From Chloranthus sessilifolius (lineage: Eukaryota; Streptophyta; Magnoliopsida; Chloranthales; Chloranthaceae): a stretch of 64,000 nucleotides of DNA. A program made the position numbers and the translations under genes. Each line of letters begins with the position of its first letter. Positions within the stretch are counted from its first letter, which is position 1. The stretch is taken from NCBI GenBank assembly GCA_021018995.1, contig CM037587.1, positions 61,602,104 through 61,666,103 on the forward strand, read 5' to 3'. This document shows, one piece after another, positions 31,577 through 43,706 of the stretch. Below the pieces are notes generated by a model, which was given only the letters and a program-made list of their open reading frames with translations, searched no databases and was not told where the DNA came from.

Positions 31577-34070
31577 TGTTAGGACCTAAAAAGTACCACT
31601 TTTCACCCCTTAACTTAATCTCTGTTAGACCCTTAATCATTTAATAAATGTGTTTTAAGTCTATTCTGTAGGTAATAAGCAGCAGCTGTAAATAAACCCC
31701 TAACCATGCCATGAAGCTCACTGTTGCCCCAGAACTACCTCAACAGAATGAAAGATGAACCCAGACAGAGAGTTGGCTGCAGCATAGGCACAGCAAAGCA
31801 GAAACAAACCAAGAAGAATGCCTCGCGCAGATGTCACAGGGTTCAATTGAACCAAAGATAATGCCTTCGCGCAGTTGTCACGGGCTTCTGAAGACAGCAC
31901 ACAAACTGGTCGTGCAGTCTTCGTGCCGTTCTCGATGCGGTTTGGTGCCAGAAAGAATTGAAATGCAGACTTCGTGAGGTCCTCACGAGGCTCAGTCTTG
32001 AGCGCTCATGCAGTCTCGCACAGCTCAAGAAAGGAGTCTTCAATCATTGCGCGATTCACTAAAGAGAGAGAGCTCCAGGCACTCCCGCGCACAGTTGTCG
32101 CGTAGTGGCCACGAGATACAAACCTTCAAGGAAATACTCGCGCGATCCATAGGCTCATGAACATTGCTTCTTCGCAAGGATTCGTCACAAGATTCACCAA
32201 GGGACGAACTGCGTGAGCAATTCCCACGCCATTCAAAGCTGAAAGAGCAATCTCGCGATAGCCATTAGTATCTCGCGATGACCAAAATATCAATCCCGTG
32301 ACTGCATGAGCTTCAAGTCAATTCAACCTCGCGACGCCAATTCTACCACGCGGAAAGATCTGCAAATCTTCTCTACTCAGCGAGGATCAGGTTCTTAACT
32401 TCACCCCACTTCTTCAGGGGTAATCTGGGAACTCCCAGCAACTAGGGCATGCACTCTAATGCTCCAATCTCTATGCACATGCCTGGAGGCATCCAAGGGA
32501 TAGGAATGGGCCGCAATTGAAAAGATGAAGTTAGGGTTTTCCTTACCCGAATTCACACACAGCCGATTGCTATATAAGCCTAAGCCTAGCTTAGGTTTGA
32601 GGACCTTTTGACGGACTTTAGACTTAGACTTTTTTTCAGAGTTCGTCTTCTCGATTAAGCTGTAAATTTCAGTAGGCTAAGGTTAGGTTCTAGGTAGTTT
32701 CTTTTTCCTTTTTCTTTCTCTCCATAGTCCAGCACTTACTGGCTATGCCTTCTGTATGATTATATGGTATAGTTTTTAATAGAGTTTTGTAATAGAATTT
32801 ATTACATGTATGGGATGATGTTTTTGTTGTGAGTTGTTCTGTACAAGGCTGCTGCCTTGAGATCCCCCATTGGTAAGTTGTATTGTAAACAATGGAGGAT
32901 TGTTTTTAAGGTTTTATTTAGATCCAAGTGACCTGTGTGTCCAAGTTAGGCACATTGCAGGCCTTCTCCCTCCACAGGATCCACTAAATTTGAATCCCCA
33001 TGGGAGCTTGAGCTGGTAGCCTTGTGAACATGGTGGCGACAGTAATGTCCTCGTTCTATCTTAGACCTCTGTGAGGAGGATAGCCTCTGTGGATAGTCTG
33101 TGACCATTCAAGTGGACAGGTTATAGCCCTAGGGTGAAGCCAATCCACAGATCTAAGACAGATTTTTCTTCTCTGCACTTGTGCTTATAGCCTTGTGAGA
33201 GATTGTGCAGAGATAGACTCCCCTATATTTGTATAGATCCACTATCAGATTACAGATCTGATATGGTTGTAGAGATTGTAGGCTTGTGACTAGGTCACTA
33301 CAGTCTTTCTAAAGCAGTGAACAACCATACTTAAAAGCTAGTACTCAAACTCTTGCTGGTCCTGTGTGTCCAGGCTCGTATACTTTGTAGGCCTAGCCCC
33401 ACACACAGAACTTTAGAGGATGAAGTTCCTACGAATTCTTGAGCTTGTAGCCTGGATGAAGTAGTGTCTACAATGATAAACTTATTCTGACCCATCTCTG
33501 GATTGTGGTTCCTCTATTGGATAGTCTGTGACCATTTAAGTGGACAGGTTATAGCCTTAAGGGATTGGATCATGGCACAGGGGTGAGTTAGATTCTTTCT
33601 CCTCTCTGGTGATAATGTAGCCATTGGACAGGAATTCTATAGCAACAGATCTGAGCCTGAGTTACAAGACCCATCAGATCTGTACCTAATAACATACTTC
33701 TCACCCTTTTATATTTATTTTCTCACTCCACCATTTGTCTTACCCCTTTCTATAATTTAGACATTAAGCTACCTTAGGATTTAGATTATAGTGACCTTTA
33801 ATCCCCTTCCATTTAGGATTGCCAGATCTGTTGTCAGATCTGGAGAGCCTACTAAAGATAGCTCCCTTGGAGCTTTAGATCAACTTTCCCTGTGGGACAA
33901 ACTCTTACTTATCAAAACTTGCTACAACAGGCCCTGTATCTTGCAGGACTGTGCATATTTTAGGCTTGCTACTCCGTAATTCTCACTCCACCTTTCATTC
34001 ATTTTCATTCACCCGATTCTTATCACTGTCTTCAATAAAGTCAGTAGCAAGCACTTAAAATAGCCTAACA
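31577..34070 (+). mobile_element. Solo LTR of Athila-like family B (2494 bp)
   Basis: Begins TGTTAGGACC, ends ...AATAGCCTAACA, and is flanked by perfect GAGAG repeats with no internal region, the outcome of recombination between the two LTRs of an inserted element. TATA box TATATAAG at 32571-32578, telobox near 32530. The TCGCGA-type array runs about 31820-32350. It aligns with the B LTRs at 35743-38144 and 61318-63743 on the opposite strand. Confidence 0.95.
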
Positions 34071-34838
34071 GAGAGCACATGGGTCGGTTAGGGTTTCCCA
34101 GGGCACTCCTAGAAACTTTGTGCTAGTCACTAGAGTGCCTTAGATTGCGTGCAGCAGGTCACCAACTTGCAGCGTGTGCACAGTAGCTTTTCTGAGAAGC
34201 CCTTCAGTCGATTTCGATAGGTTCTTAAAGCTTTCGCCAAATTTCAAATAGGCCTTTTATTCCTTTCGCTAGGATTCAGGATCCTTTCGATAGGTTTCGA
34301 TAGGTTGCTCCTGAGAATAGAGCTCCAGGATCCACAGCCTTCATTTGGTGTGTTCGATAGGTTGGGGAATCCTTTTGATAGGTTGATCTCTGTGTAATAA
34401 ATTTTAATAGGTTTGCTTCTAGCTCCTATCGACAGGTTCCAGACTTCTCGATAGGTTCTCTTCGACCTCAGGGAACCAGTCAATAGGATGCTCCCTTTTC
34501 ATTTTCGACTGTACGATAAGTTTCGGATCTTATCGAATACTCCCATCCTCACGACTTCTTCCTTTTTTTCAACCTTCAGATCCTATCGACAGGTTCCAGT
34601 AACCTCTTGGCAGGTTGTTTTCAGCCTGTTTTCACTCCTTCAAAGTTGCTTTGCTATTGCTACATGCCCTAAGTGGGCCATTATTGGTTATGCACTGGAC
34701 TGAGAGATGAATTTCTGCACTATGACTGCCTTTTACTACTATCTACAAGACATACTCAACAAGCATTTATTAGTCCACTCATAGGTCTATCAAAGCTCAT
34801 GTTTAGGGCTAAAAAGTGGTACTTTTCAGAGATTAACA

Positions 34839-34843
34839 CCACT
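34839..34843. repeat. Right target-site duplication CCACT of the A composite
   Basis: Second copy of 4410-4414, directly after the U3 end of LTR3 and directly before the rest of the chromodomain. Confidence 0.95.
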
Positions 34844-34929
34844 CCACCGCCGAAGCGACATGGGAGAGTGAATCCAAGATTTGCAATCAGTACCCCTACC
34901 TTTTTGGATGATGTGGTGTCTACAAAATA
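34844..34929 (+). pseudogene. Second half of the chromovirus chromodomain
   Basis: With the left CCACT the frame reads H-S-T-A-E-A-T-W-E, the signature (E-A-T-W-E) of chromovirus chromodomains, then N-Q-Y-P-Y-L-F-G and a TGA at 34913-34915. The chromodomain is the last domain of pol in this clade. It is the direct continuation of 4063-4414. Confidence 0.9.
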
Positions 34930-35689
34930 ACTATTAGAATTAGTTATGCTGTTTTGAAATTTTAATCGGATGTACTTGTTGCACATTTTCATTCACCAGC
35001 ATGTCTAATTGAACAAGTTTGAGTCTTTAAATTTGAAACAATATAGTGCCGTAAATTTTTAGGACATGGGTACAAAAGACGGTCACCAAAATAAAATCAC
35101 ACCCATCCCGCTTCCTTCTATATCAAAATGAAATGGTATTACTTGTATAGTTGCACAAAATTTTATTGCACAAGTTCAAAATGGTATGGATTAGGGATTA
35201 TTAATTTTATATGGATAGGATTCAATGCAAGTTAATAAAAGACTCTGGATGAAGCCTGAGAAGTGGAAAAAACAAGGCAAGACCGCCTAGTGGGCCTCAG
35301 AACTCGCCCAGGCGACACCTTCAACACCATTTCAAGGTAAAAAATTTCCTCAATTATAGCCCCTGGCGACTTTTAAGGCACTTTCTTATTAATAAAACTC
35401 GTTGTTGCCTGGGCGAGATTGGGAGTGTTTAAGGGTTTCGAAACCCTCTTCCCCTCATTTTTCAATGCGAATCAGTGTGGGGTATTGGGTCTTTTCTTTT
35501 TCTCCTTGTCTTCTCCTGTGGATTTCTCCCCCCGTCAACGGAGATCGCCATTGCAGCCACCGAAATCGCCACACTAGAGCATTTCTTCCTCGAAGATCTT
35601 CTTTCCTACTCTAGGATGTGACAAAGGTAACTTTTGTCACCTTTTCTTGTACAAATTTTTGATTTTCTATGCACATACCCACGTTTTGC
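34930..35689 (+). other. Non-coding stretch between the chromovirus end and the interrupted ORF
   Basis: Probably chromovirus 3' untranslated/LTR sequence followed by upstream sequence of the next ORF; the border is not visible because no second LTR copy is in the window. It has an inverted repeat CTCGCCCAGGC(G/A)AC at 35303-35316 and 35404-35417, and a short hairpin with arms GTGACAAA/TTTGTCAC at about 35616-35639. The + strand frame 35402-35614 is not convincing. Confidence 0.5.
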
Positions 35690-35742
35690 ATGGCTTCAAA
35701 GAAGCAATCCACCTCAAGACACCCACGCGAGAGAGTGCCTAC
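35690..35742 (+). pseudogene. Start of an ORF3-like reading frame, split by element B
   Basis: ATG at 35690 opens a frame rich in Ser, Lys and Arg (M-A-S-K-K-Q-S-T-S-R). It is cut at 35742 by element B and resumes at 63749 without loss of frame when one CCTAC copy is removed. The short basic start resembles M-A-P-K-S-A-P-K-K-R in ORF3 of B and C. No stop occurs in either piece. Confidence 0.6.
35738..35742. repeat. Left target-site duplication CCTAC of element B
   Basis: Repeated exactly at 63744-63748. Confidence 0.95.
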
Positions 35743-38144
35743 TATTAGGATATTTTAAATGCTTGCTGTTAACTTTATTTAAAACAGTGATAAGAATGCG
35801 TTAGTGAAAATAAATCAAAGGTGGATTGAAATCTACATAGCAGCAACTTTAAAAATACACAGACCTACAATATATAGGGCCTGTTGTAGCAAGTTTTAAT
35901 AAGTAAGAGTTTATCCCACATAGAAAAGTGATCTAAAGCTCCAAGGGAGCTATCTTTAGTAAGCCCTCAAGATCTGACTACAGATCTGGCAATCCTAAAT
36001 GGAAGGAGATTTAAGGTCACTATTGTTTAAATCCTATGGTAACCTAATGCCTAAACTACAGAAATGGTTGAGAAGAATGATGGAGTGTGAGATAATAAAT
36101 ATAAAAGGGTGAGAAGTAAGCTATTATGTACAGATCTGATGGGTCTTATAACTCTGATTCAGATCTGCTGCTATAGAAATCCTGTCCAATGGCTACATTA
36201 TCACCAAAGAGGAGAAAAGATCCAACTCACCCCTGTGCCATGACCCAATCCCTTATGGCTATAACCTGTCCACTTAAATGGTCACAAACTATCCAATAGG
36301 GGAACCACAGTCTAGAGATGGGTCAGAACAAGTTTATCATTGTAGGCACTACTTCTTTCAGGTTACCAGCTCAAGAATCCATAGGAACCTCAACCTCTAA
36401 AGTTCTATGTGTGGGGCTGGGCCTACAATGTGCACTAGCCTGGACACACAGGACCAACAAGAGTTTGAGTACTAGCTTTAGGTCTATCCGTTCACTGCTT
36501 TAGAAAGACAGCAGTGATCCAGTCACAAGCCTACAATCTCTACAGCCAGATTAGATCTGCCATCTGATGGTGGGTTTATACAAATACAGGAGTGTCTATC
36601 TCTGCATAATCCCTCACAGGGCTACAAGCACAAGTGCAGAGAAGAAGAATCTGTCTTAGATCTGTGGATTGGCCTCACCCTAGGGCTATAACCTGTCCAC
36701 TTAAATGGTCACAGACTATCCACTGGGGCTATCCTTCTCACAGAAGTCTGAGACAGAACAAGTAGATTACTACCACCACCATGTTCACAAGGCAACCAGC
36801 TCAAGCTCCCATGGGGATTCAGATTTAGTGGATCCTGTGATGGGGCATAGGCCTGCAATGTGCCTAACCTGGACACACAGGTCACTTGGATCTAAATAAA
36901 TCCTTAAAAAGAATCCTCCATTGCTTACAATAAAACTTAGCAATGGAGGATCTCCAGGCAGCAGCCTTGTACAGAACAACTCTCAAACATCAATCCCATA
37001 CATGCCTAAGATCCGATTATAAAACACCATTAAAATTGTTCCAAATTAACTTACAAAGGCATAGCCAGCAAGTGCTGGGCTATGGAGAGAAGAAAAAGGA
37101 AAAGAAGCTGCCTAAACCCTAACCTTAGCCTACTGGAACTATACAGTCGATTCAAGAAGAACAACCTCCCTCAACCTAAACTTGGCTTAGGGTTATATAG
37201 CAGTCGGTTGTGCGAGTATTAGGGTTAGGAAAACCCTAATTTTAATAATGTAAACGTGGCCCATTACTGTTCCTTGGATGCCTCGAGGCGTGTGCACGAA
37301 GACTGGAGCATTAGAGTGCTTGCCCTAGTTCTGGAGGTTCCCAGACTGCCCTTGTAGAAGTGGGGGAAAGTTAAGATCTCGAGGCTCGCTAGGTAGTAAG
37401 GATTTTCAGGTCTTATAGCGTGATAGAGTTGGCGTCACAAGATTGAATTGACTTGAAGCTCTTGCAGTCACGGGATAGATGGTTTGGTCATCGCGCGATT
37501 GCCCTGATCATCGCGGGATTACGCTTTCCATTGGAATGGCGCGAGAATCGCGTGCACCATTCATTCCTTGGTGAATCTCGCAGGGATCCTCACGAAGAAG
37601 CAATGTGCATAGGCCTCTGGATTCCATGAGCAATTCCATGAAGATCTACATCTCGTGGCCACTGCGCGACAGCTACACGCAGGAATGCTTGGAGCACTCA
37701 CTCCTCAATGAATCGCGCGAAGATTAAATGCTCCTCTCTTGAGCTGCGTGAGACTATGCGAGGCTGCGTGAGAGCATTCAATTGAGCCTCGCGAGAACTG
37801 TACGAAGTCTGCTTTTTAATCCCTTTTGTCATCAATCTGTGCGAGAACAGCGCGAGCAGTTGGTGTGCTGCCTTCAGAAACCTGTGACATCTGCGCGAGG
37901 CTCACTTCTTGACTTGTTGCTACTATGCTGTGCCTATGCTGTAGCCAATTCTCTGTCTGGGTCCAACTTCCTTTCTTCTGAGGAACTTCTGGGGCAAAAG
38001 TAAGCTTCTTGGCATGGTTAGGGCCTTATCTACAGCTGCTGCTTATTACCTACAAACTGGGCTTAACACACATTTATTAAATGACTAAGGGTCTAACAGA
38101 GATTAAGTTAAGGGGTGAAAAGTGGTACTTTTCAGGTCATAACA
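35743..38144 (-). repeat. 3' LTR of element B (2402 bp)
   Basis: Begins TATTAGGATA on the + strand (terminal TG changed to TA, as in element C's 3' LTR) and ends ...GGTCATAACA. TATA near 37192-37200, telobox near 37220-37240. CGCGAG/TCGCGA array about 37430-37880. Partner 61318-63743. Confidence 0.95.
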
Positions 38145-38325
38145 CACCCCCAAACCTAATCTTTGCTAGTCCCTTAGCAAAGCTTTAACTAATTAAATGC
38201 CTCTTACGTAGGGATCACGGGTACATTTAGCAAATGTACCAAGCCTTTTAAACCCCTAGGTGATCCCTAGTGGAGGAGTGAAGTCTCCTGAGGGTTTTCA
38301 GTGAAGATACCCACAAACTTCTTAA
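38145..38325 (-). promoter_or_regulatory. Polypurine tract and conserved stem-loop module, element B
   Basis: Purine tract TTAGGTTTGGGGGTG (- strand) touches the LTR. Hairpin II 38161-38182 (CTTTGCT, loop, AGCAAAG). Hairpin I 38221-38239: stem GTACAT/ATGTAC, loop TTGCTAA, extendable because of the adjoining A/T bases. Then CTAGG/CCTAG and AGGAG/CTCCT stems to about 38290. Confidence 0.82.
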
Positions 38326-40016
38326 TAAAAATAGTTAAAAGTGGTGCAATCAATGGTAAAATAAATTTCAATGAATAAAGCATCAATCCACTTTCCTTTG
38401 GACTTCAGAGGAAATTGTAGCGGTAATGCAGGCCATTTAAAACTCAAAATAATTTTTGCATGTGATTGCATTTCCACCAATCATTTTACATTAGAAGTTC
38501 AATGTGCACATATCAGTACCATGCTTGCCTTAAATTCAAAAATCAGATTGGATACAACCCTAATGATGTTACAAGTCAGACCCAATTCTCACCAGGGCTA
38601 TCTCTCAACAGTGAATATCTAGGGGTGTTCACATTTAAAGCAGCTCAAGAGCAGTTACAGACCCTAAATGGGCCAGCAAGCATGAGCATAGGTAAGGCTT
38701 CTAATTTTTGACATCCTCATGGCTTTTCACCATAGAATAGGCACTCCCTCATCTCCACCTGACAGCTCATTTCACTTTGGATCTTCAAGGTCTTTTTGAA
38801 CGGGTTGTAATGTGGCTTATGGGTGAGGGATATAAAGAATGAAGGGGTAAAAAGGAAATCAAAATTGAGAAATCAGCAAGGTAAGGAGTGACTCATGACT
38901 TCACTGCCTTCATTTCAGCACAACTTCATCTTACTTGATGTATTTCAGAATCAAAGTGGCCAGTTTCTCCTCTTCTTTTTAATTTTCAGATGATGTTCTT
39001 CTCCAAACTTCTCTTCCTTTTTCTCTTTTTATTATTTTTCTTCTTTTTATTTTTATGATTTTTATGATGAACTGCCACACAAATAACACCAACACACTGT
39101 TGTTCATAGGTTACTTTTCTTCTCCTTCTACCAAATGTTGAACCACTCTCACTTCCTTCAACTCCTCCTTTACCTTCTGATTTCTCAGAGTGAGGGTAAG
39201 GTTGAATCAGGTCATGAGGTTAAGGTGCAAGTACGCTAGTGTTTGTTAAAGAAAAATAGGACTTTTTGAGGCTCAAAGAGTGTATGCAAAAGGATAGTTT
39301 TAAAAGGTTGGGTTTTCAGGCTCAAACTATCCAAATGAGGGCCTTGAATCATTTCCTTAGTGTCATGAGTGCTGTCAAACAGTTTTGATTTGGAGGTGCA
39401 TAACTTCTAGTAAAAAGTGCTAAGTCAATCAGACCTTAGAGTAGAAAAAATACCAAAACACTCTTCAACAGACATTGATGGGCCTAAATCTCACTAGGTA
39501 TGGTCCTCTTTTTAACTCATGGAGTGTATTTTCACCTTTTTCTTTCCTCGTAGGTTTACTAGGTACTAATTTAACATTTCTGATGTTAGCTTCATGGTGG
39601 TGCCAAGATTTTAACATTTTCAGTTTTGAAATGTCTGCAAAAATATTTTAATTTTTTATAATTTTCCTCACTGCAGCAAGTTAAGTGAAAATTAACTTTA
39701 TTCATCCCAATTATTCCACCACTACTGTACTAAAGTTAACTATTCTATTAGCAGACCTACCCTGCCACACCCTCAAACCATTAGGAGTAGTGTCCTCACT
39801 GTTTCAAAGGTCAGAAAGTGCAGGGTAATAGGCAGGAAAAAAAAAAGTAAACACGCACAGATAATAGACACAAAGCAATAGACAACAAAACTTCTATTAA
39901 CTTAGAAAGAAATGTACAACTGTAATTATAATGACAAGAAAAGAAGTGGAAAAGAAAGAAAATCCTAACTACATTCTAGTTTAAGAGGAGGAGGAATCGG
40001 AATCTGAATCTATGAA
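38326..40016 (-). other. 3' non-coding region of element B
   Basis: About 1.7 kb without a gene; aligns in patches with 16425-18126 of C (for example 'ttctcagagtgagggtaagg' near 39185). T-rich run at 39020-39065 and an A-run at 39835-39850. Confidence 0.7.
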
Positions 40017-41012
40017 CTAGTCCCAGCCCATCTGTTGTGCATGTTTCCTAAGTTTAGCTTTGTTCTCAGAACTAAACTTGGACTTGGTTCTGTCAGTGGG
40101 AGCTTTGATTTTTTTCTTCTTTTGGGTTTCCATCAGGCTCCTGCTGATTCCCCATTTCCTCTTAGCAAACGTTGTAGGGGCAAGGGTGGTAGTCTCCTCT
40201 CCTTTTGGTATCTTGTATCCCCCCCTCAAAAGCAAATTAGTGATGACTCTGGCATATGGGAGTGTGTGTGGATTCTTCTTCTGCCCTAGCTTCTCTACCA
40301 AGTCCTTCATTGCTTCAAAAATTAACCAGGCTGCATGAAAGCCATGGCCCAGAGAGAAGGAGTAAAGAGCATCTGCAATAGGGGCCCTCCTCTCTTGCTG
40401 ATGGCCTGAGCAGTAGATGTTCTTTCTCAGGACCTGGTCAATGAAAAGGAGGCTTGGCTCCAACTCTCTTCTTCTTATGAAATCCCCAGAGGCCTTTAAT
40501 CCTCTAGTAAGCGCCCTTGCAATGGCATCAATGGAGGCACTCAGGGGAGGGCCATATCCACAGCTAGTGTCAAATGCAGCTAGGATGCCCAATACTTCTA
40601 CAATCAGCTTGGGGTTAATCAACATCTCGAAATCATCAATCAGCACGAGGAAGCCTGATTGTCCATCTTTATCCTTGGTGACCTAATGTGTTGATAAAAA
40701 AGTTGCACTAGCCTAGGGTAGGCTAGTGTCGGAATTCCTTTCATCAAGGGTGTCAGACTAGCCTTGCTCATAAACTCAATGGCAGGGATAGAGAGAGGCT
40801 CCTTCTTGAAGAAGGGTAGGTCGAAAGCTGTTTTAGGCTCTAAGGGGATTGAAGCCATGAGCTCAGAGGGTGTAGAAAACTTAAGGGTTGGCTCCTCCAC
40901 CTCAACCACATCCTTCCCTTTTTTCGGTGCCTTAGAAGTCTTGACCTTCTTAGGAGCGGGCTCAACATGGGCCTTATCCTTGCCCCTTTTCTTTGGTGCA
41001 CTCTTAGGGGGC
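40017..41012 (-). pseudogene. ORF3 of element B (plant transposon protein-type domain)
   Basis: ATG at 41012 (M-A-P) is followed by one extra C that shifts the frame relative to element C. N-terminus is Lys/Ala/Pro-rich, then F-D-L-P-F-F-K-K-E-P-L-S-I-P-A-I-E-F, YPRLVQLFYQHI, D-F-E-M-L-I-N-P, GDFIRRRELEPSLLFIDQVL, H-Q-Q-E-R-R-A-P-I-A-D-A-L-Y-S, LLRGGYKIPKGE, ending H-A-Q-Q-M-G-W-D. About 330 codons against about 1000 in family A: the Pro-rich middle is absent. Stops at 40681 (TAG) and 40017. Role unknown; no membrane segment seen. Confidence 0.78.
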
Positions 41013-41831
41013 CATTACAAACTCTACTTTTAAAGATGAAAAAGGGGGATTGAGATCTGAGTGCTTACCCTAAAATCGTAAGATTTGGTTCGATCTGATG
41101 CACAGTGCACCACGAGATCTCTGAGCAGAGGGCAACTAATGGGGATGACATTTGGAACAATCTATAGGATCCTGGTGTGAATAATGGGTTGGACAATGGA
41201 CGCTGCATGAGAAAGGTAGAAGAGCGTCGGAAGCTAGGGTTTCGCTAGATGGAGAGAAGAGAGAGAACTAGGAAAGGAGATAATCGCGGGTTTAAAATAC
41301 ATGTCGCTAGGCTTGGCGCGCTTTGGAAATATCTGGTCGTGGGATGGGAAATGAAACCTAGCGACGATGTAATTGCCACTTGGATTGCACGAGAGTCTCC
41401 CAGGTTTACTTTGAATCTCACGACAGCTCGTGAAGAATTCTATTTGGATTGTGCGAGAGTCTCTTAGGCCACTTATTGGACCCCGCGACAGTAAATCATT
41501 AAACAGAGAGCATGCGCTCTTCATTCTGCCATTTGCATTTGTGATGTGGCTGGATCCTTGGTAACACTCACCACTAGGGGCAACCCCAGACACTTTAAAC
41601 TCAAACATTCAGGTATAGAAAGTAAAAACCATTATCCAATATAGTGCATTCAAGCAAAAACCACCAATTCAAGAGCAGTAATCAGCAAACCAAGCATAAA
41701 GAAAAATCAGACTAGACAGATTCAGACTTAAGTGAGGCCACTAAAATTTCCCATAAAATTTGAACAAAAGAAAGCAATACAAACCTAACAAAACCAAAGA
41801 ATATATAATATAATATTGACACACCTGTGGA
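41013..41831 (-). repeat. Integrase-ORF3 spacer of element B with CGCGAG motifs
   Basis: Non-coding. Several CGCGAGAGTCTC / CCGCGACAG motifs lie at about 41280-41500, the same kind as in the B LTR array. The frame 41234-41608 has no recognisable product. Remainder AT-rich. Confidence 0.7.
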
Positions 41832-43701
41832 TCAGTTTAATGAATGGTGCCCTTGAAAGTGAATGGTATCCATAGGTTCAGCAGGTTTTTCTAAACAAGG
41901 CTTAAGCCTCTGACCATTCACCTTTAAGGTTTTCCCAGACTTGGGATCCTTGATTTCTACAGCACCAGATGGGGAAACATTCATGACAATATAGGGACCT
42001 TCCCATCTAGATTTCAGTTTGCCAGGAAAAAATTTAAGTTTGGAGTTAAACAACCAAACCTTATCACCAGCCATGAAGCTCTTTCTTAATAAACCCTTGT
42101 CAAAGAAAGCCTTGGACCTTTCCTTGTATATCCGGGCATTGGCGTATGCATCCATCCTCAGCTCATCCAATTCTGACAACTGCAACAACCTGTGATGACC
42201 AGCAGAAGTTAGGTCTAGATTTAAATTTTTAATGGCCCAATAGGCCCTGTGTTCTAACTCTACTGGGAGATGGCAAGCCTTGCCATAAACCAGTCTGAAT
42301 TGGGACATCCCAATGGGAGTCTTATAGGCAGTCCTATATGCCCACAATGCATCATTTAGCTTTTCAGCCCAGTCCTTTCTTTCAGTCCTCACAGTCTTCT
42401 CAAGGATGTGCTTGATCCCCCTGTTAGAAATTTCAACTTGCCCACTGGTTTGCGGGTGGTAGGGAGTAGCTCTCGCAATGGGAGTAGTCCTTTCTGTCTA
42501 TGGGTGACAGAATATTTCTTGAGCAAGCTCTTGAAAAGTTGTAGAAATGGTTACCCCCATCACTGATAATGGCTCTAGGGGTGCCAAATCTGGAGAAGAT
42601 ATTCTACTTTACAAACTTGGGGACAACTTGATTATAATTGGTTCTTATGGAAATAGCTTCTACCCATTTTGAAACATAATCTACTGCCACTAAGATGAAA
42701 TGATAACTATTTGAAGGAGGAAAGGGGCCCACAAAGTCAATACCCTAGACATCAAACAGTTCCACAACAAGGATGGGCTGCAAAGGCATTGAGTTTCTTT
42801 TGGACAGCCCTCCTAATTTCTGACATCTCTCACATGTCCTGCAGTGTGTATTGACATCTCTGAATAAAGAAGGCCAATAGAACCCACACTGCAAGATTTT
42901 ATCAGCTATTTTTCTTCCACTAAAGTGGCCCCCACAGGCATTTTCATGGCACATGGCCAGAATACTAGGGACATCACTTTCTGAAATATATTTTCGAATG
43001 ATTTGGTCTGCATAGTACTTGTATAAGTAAGGTTCCTCCCAGAAAAAGAATTTGACCTGTGAGAAAAATAGGTCTTTGCCCATTTTGGTCCAATGGGCAG
43101 GAATCTTGCCTATAACTAAATAATTTACAATGTGTGCATACCAAGGAACCAAGGATTGGATGGCAAACAATTGCTCATCTGGGAAAACATCATTTGCAAG
43201 GTCATCAACACATTTTTCTAACACAATTCTGGACAAATGGTCAGCCACCACATTTTCTACACCCTTTTTGTCCTTGATTTCAATGTCAAACTCCTGCAAC
43301 TGGAGTATCCATCTAATCAGCCTGGGCTTAGCATCTTTCTTGGAAAATAGGTATTTTAATGCTGAGTGGTCTGTGAAGATTCTAGTTTTAGACCCAAGTA
43401 GGTAAGGTCTAAATTTATCAATAGCAAAAACCACTGCCAGAAGCTCTTTCTCAGTTGTGGTGTAATTCAGCTGAGCTTCAGCAAGTGATTTGCTGAGATA
43501 GGCAATGACCATTGGCAGCTTATCTTTCCTTTGGCCCAAAACAATACCTATTGCCAAGTCAGATGCATCACACATCAGCTCAAAGGGTAGTGCATAGTCA
43601 GGTGTTTGGAGTACAAGGGCAAAGGTGAGGCATATCTTTAAAGTTTCAAAAGCCTTAAGATATTCAGCAGAAAAATCAAAGGGCACATCCGGACATAGCA
43701 G
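41832..43701 (-). pseudogene. RNase H and integrase of element B
   Basis: Open frame 43701-42745 carries [39 protein letters not shown] (RNase H catalytic D, E, D), VVADHLSR, then the integrase zinc part H-E-N-A-C-G-G-H and C-R-T-C-E-R-C, ending at a TAG in L-F-D-V. Core motifs follow: G-I-D-F-V-G, I-S-D-G-G-N-H-F, with a frameshift near 42470-42540, then G-Q-V-E-I-S-N-R. The last frame 42392-41832 has [15 protein letters not shown] and RWEGPYIV. Frame is continuous with RT at 55111 once D and one TSD are removed. Confidence 0.88.
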
Positions 43702-43706
43702 GTGGC
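43702..43706. repeat. Left target-site duplication GTGGC of element D
   Basis: Exact repeat at 55106-55110; interrupts the RT-RNase H linker of B. Confidence 0.95.

Larger units (their letters stand above)
4415..34838. mobile_element. Athila-like family A composite with inverted end LTRs, host of nested C and solo B
   Basis: The insertion is bounded by CCACT on both sides and has three LTRs of one family: LTR1 (+, 4415-6332), LTR2 (-, 6935-8855) and LTR3 (-, 30418-34838, interrupted). LTR1 is followed by its own primer-binding site and the start of gag; this stub is joined head-to-head to the U5 end of LTR2. The rest (8856-30417, - strand) is a complete gag-pol-ORF3 element interrupted by element C. 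A normal insertion ends in one U3 and one U5 terminus; here both outer termini are U3. Direction of most genes is -. Confidence 0.9.
30418..34838 (-). repeat. LTR3 (5' LTR) of family A, interrupted by a solo LTR
   Basis: Two pieces, 30418-31576 and 34071-34838, join at the GAGAG duplication to give about 1.92 kb matching LTR1 and LTR2. TATA at 31445-31452; CCTATCGA array at about 34205-34610. The outer end ...GATTAACA (34838) is the U3 terminus and is followed by CCACT. Confidence 0.95.

Noticed and set aside
35303..35417. Inverted repeat CTCGCCCAGGC(G/A)AC as ends of a MITE
   Set aside because: The arms are only about 14 bases, 87 bases apart, with no flanking duplication; likely part of an LTR or leader.
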